64,000 nucleotides of DNA from Salipaludibacillus neizhouensis (GTDB taxonomy: Bacteria > Bacillota > Bacilli > Bacillales > Salisediminibacteriaceae), in assembly GCF_002886185.1 (NCBI RefSeq), contig NZ_KZ614146.1:1259699-1323698 (forward strand). The letters are read 5' to 3'. How positions within the stretch are numbered: the stretch's first letter is position 1; every line of letters starts with the position of its first letter. Position numbers and translations under genes: made by a program. The notes under the pieces are model-generated. The model was not told the DNA's origin. It saw only the letters and a list, made by a program, of their open reading frames with translations, and did no database searches. Below are positions 63,001-64,000 of the stretch, one piece after another.

Positions 63001-63708
63001 CGTTCCATAACGACTCAAATTTTTCCAGAACCGGGTAGTGATGGGCTTCAATTGTACAGTGAAGGCGGAGATGTGACACTTAAATCACTTGAGCTCTATC
63101 CACTTCGATCGATCTGGGGGAAAAGTCCAGTGAAAACCAACTTGTCCGGTTGGAACACTCTAAACGGCACATGGGCCGACACGAAGAATGGAAAACAGGG
63201 ACGTAGTAATGATGGGGATGCTTTTATTATGACTGACGATGAAGGAGAAAATATTGTGTATGAAGCAAGGATTGAATTCCCTGATACAGACTCACATCCA
63301 GAAGACCCCGATCAAGACACTATCGGTAACCCAATGGGGGCAGGAGCACTTGTGTTCCGTTCTGATGAGGATGCAAATAATGCCTATATCGCAAATCTAG
63401 ATGTTCGTAATAATGTGGTGAAGTTAATCAAACGAGAAGATGGAACTTTTACCGACCTTGAGGTTTTTGACGATGAAGGAAGCTTAGAAATTGAACCTAA
63501 TGAAGAATACAAATTAAAAGTTTTAACCTCCGGTGAACGGATCCAGGTGCTGTTAGATAACGAAATTGTAATCGATACGACAGATGATACGTTTACCGAA
63601 GGGTTTGTTGGATTAAATGTGTGGGAAACTACCGCGTTATTTGACCATATTCGTATGAGAGATAATAAAGGGAATGGACCTATGAATCGAAACAACAATA
63701 ACAATTAA
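60034..63708 (+). CDS. Secreted levanase/fructanase-type GH32 with nested binding modules
   Basis: The 1224-residue protein starts at ATG 60034, five bases after AAAGGTGG. A signal peptide spans the first 30 residues. GH32 catalytic motifs are WMNDPNG (nucleophile Asp about 63), WRDPKVFW (about 183) and GGVWECPALF with the acid/base Glu at about 738. RDP and EC are normally some 50-60 residues apart. Here roughly 500 residues intervene: two LamG/DUF1080-like modules (GLVFRSNENGDNGYVVDL, LVFRADEDANNGYFTRLD) and an ENGDFETGDLTGWNPV module. The beta-sandwich (HAFVDRSSIEVFGNDG) and a third GALVFRSDEDANNAYIANLD module finish it. Strongly acidic. It would degrade levan or inulin outside the cell. 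Confidence 0.9.
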   Translation: MLFKRFIILGFLICLFISLASFPLGPVASDENEDVSIGVDSGYYNEIYRNQFHFSPEANWMNDPNGMVYHDGEYHLFYQYYPYGLTWGPMHWAHAVSEDLVHWEHLPLALAPDEYGDIFSGSAVIDYDNTAGFGDDAMIAIFTHSGKEGQVQSLAYSHDNGRTWDKYEGNPVMPDPPVADWRDPKVFWHDESEHWVMALAADDRIMFYTSPDLKTWEDGSEFGPDGGVQANGAEEEEILTLSPQRGGDFTYKGDITLVEKNGRKGSGGLVFRSNENGDNGYVVDLNAEEDEVRLIKVVEGERTTLETQPWSLDTFETYGLKVKTENDLIQVVLDDESIIEVHDTSFTNGQFGLTAWNSTAEFRNIHFENETNFLTNLSGWQEKSSNWKEMNEGLQADADENTFLMSGQQSENFYYEAEMTLLDKGSSSLVFRADEDANNGYFTRLDAEKNQVRIEKIENGETSVIAEQDYSITSGETYPVRVSAVDHDIHVSINGEIVLKTEDDSYSDGLVGLHTANGSSLFQHVNEYEYISTDVREIENGDFETGDLTGWNPVRGNAFTDDHVTDEEEWWGGMFDQEGTYHLWGYGPEGDNATGEMHSDNFQLDGTGEINLLLGGGHNPDALYVSLMRASDNKELLRQPNTKFEDDETYRRYVWDASEFLGQTLYLKVVDQATGGWGHLNLDDVNVKNTGDLPAEVDQVAREPERYEYQTEGEINDWNSVSGEWVDSTYGNYGGVWECPALFELPIDGDSNETKWVLQVSVQDGAIAGGSGMQYFVGDFDGETFTSDDPPEEVKWADYGSDYYAGVEWSNLEGDNGERYWLAWMSNWQYANDTPTSNWRGSMSLVREMELTDTEDGLQLRQTPVSLDSLREQQHRETLDDEIISGDSDLLSDFSSNSYELIAEFELTDTTATEFGFKARKDNADEYAKIAYHVDEESLFVDRTNSGNFNFGPNVNNLQDAPLKAEDGTIKIHAFVDRSSIEVFGNDGLRSITTQIFPEPGSDGLQLYSEGGDVTLKSLELYPLRSIWGKSPVKTNLSGWNTLNGTWADTKNGKQGRSNDGDAFIMTDDEGENIVYEARIEFPDTDSHPEDPDQDTIGNPMGAGALVFRSDEDANNAYIANLDVRNNVVKLIKREDGTFTDLEVFDDEGSLEIEPNEEYKLKVLTSGERIQVLLDNEIVIDTTDDTFTEGFVGLNVWETTALFDHIRMRDNKGNGPMNRNNNNN

Positions 63709-63732
63709 ATTATCTATAGACTTAACAACGAA

Positions 63733-63760
63733 GGCTGTCGATACAATCGGCAGCCTTTTC
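63733..63760 (+). terminator. Terminator of the levanase gene
   Basis: GGCTGTCGAT (63733-63742) pairs with ATCGGCAGCC (63746-63755) with one wobble, followed by TTTTC. Confidence 0.85.
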
Positions 63761-63904
63761 AATCATATTTTTGTTAGATTTATAAGAGAGATCGAGTTCT
63801 TACTTAGGTACTGCTGAATAACTAAAAAACAAGATAAAACAAGGATTCCAGCCATTTTTATCGAAGTATAGTGCAAGGGAAAATGAGCTCAGGTCGTTAA
63901 AAAC

Positions 63905-64000
63905 CTTGCACTTGGATGAAGTGCTCACGACGCAATGAATTGCGCGAAAGAATACTATAAAGAAGGATATCAATTCGTCCGGTATGCGGATGACTGTAAT
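63905..64000 (+). pseudogene. Group II intron reverse transcriptase fragment
   Basis: The last bases encode GYQFVRYADDCN, the catalytic YADD box of group II intron reverse transcriptases. The preceding frame is interrupted: HLDEVLTTQ is in another frame with a stop. The gene is therefore broken, or at least frameshifted, and continues beyond the window. The gap 63761-63904 shows no other recognised feature. Confidence 0.6.

Overview
The window is a low-GC Gram-positive chromosome segment, most likely from a member of the Bacillaceae. The basis is strong AGGAGG-type ribosome binding sites, frequent TTG and GTG starts, a FosB-type thiol transferase, an AdaA/Ogt pair, a YesS/YteR-like pectin locus and IS110 elements. 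Secreted proteins are very acidic, which would fit a salt- or alkali-tolerant species (inference). No rRNA, tRNA or CRISPR array was seen.

Region 1 (about 1-37 kb) is an accessory-gene array. Small, mostly single-gene units stand between copies of one degenerate intergenic repeat, mostly on the + strand. They include PhzF, DapA-like, SDR with TetR, old yellow enzyme with LysR, PgsA, HIT, phosphotransferases, an amino-acid permease with AdaA/Ogt, DinB, MAP, FosB, a lipoprotein, a P-loop kinase, a methyltransferase, GNAT and DUF3231. I count about 16 full or partial repeat copies. A full copy has a lead segment, a terminator-like hairpin, a short conserved box, an extended -10 promoter and a small GTGAAA/TTTCAC hairpin, so each gene could carry its own terminator and promoter. 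Several genes are cut at or near a repeat, and several others are broken by frameshifts or stops. The layout recalls an integron cassette array, but no integrase is in the window and no attC fold was shown. Two IS110-family elements (1.6-3.3 kb and 23.3-24.8 kb) lie in the array, each with a structured non-coding flank that could encode a bridge RNA.

Region 2 (25-37 kb) holds regulator/transporter pairs (MocR/EamA, MerR/MFS, XRE-cupin/DoxX), small DUF proteins, two CBO0543 membrane proteins, REP-like motifs and decayed duplicate fragments of the MocR and oxidoreductase genes.

Region 3 (38.2-40.7 kb) is one unusual secreted protein: an SLH domain, a Lys/Ser/Pro-rich linker, a PAP2 phosphatase and an autotransporter-type beta-strand repeat.

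Region 4 (41.3-58.3 kb) is a polysaccharide utilisation locus, probably for rhamnogalacturonan I fragments. It has a secreted acetylesterase, an ABC importer without its ATPase, a Gfo/Idh/MocA oxidoreductase, two GH105 hydrolases, a YesS-like AraC sensor-regulator, an unassigned six-hairpin glycosidase and a GH95-like enzyme. A cre-like site precedes the operon. Two 399-bp direct repeats of a broken gene flank the locus.

Region 5 (58.9-64 kb) has relics of LacI and DeoR regulators, a cre-like site and a 1224-residue secreted levanase-type GH32 whose catalytic propeller is interrupted by about 500 residues of binding-type modules. The window ends in a degenerate group II intron reverse transcriptase.
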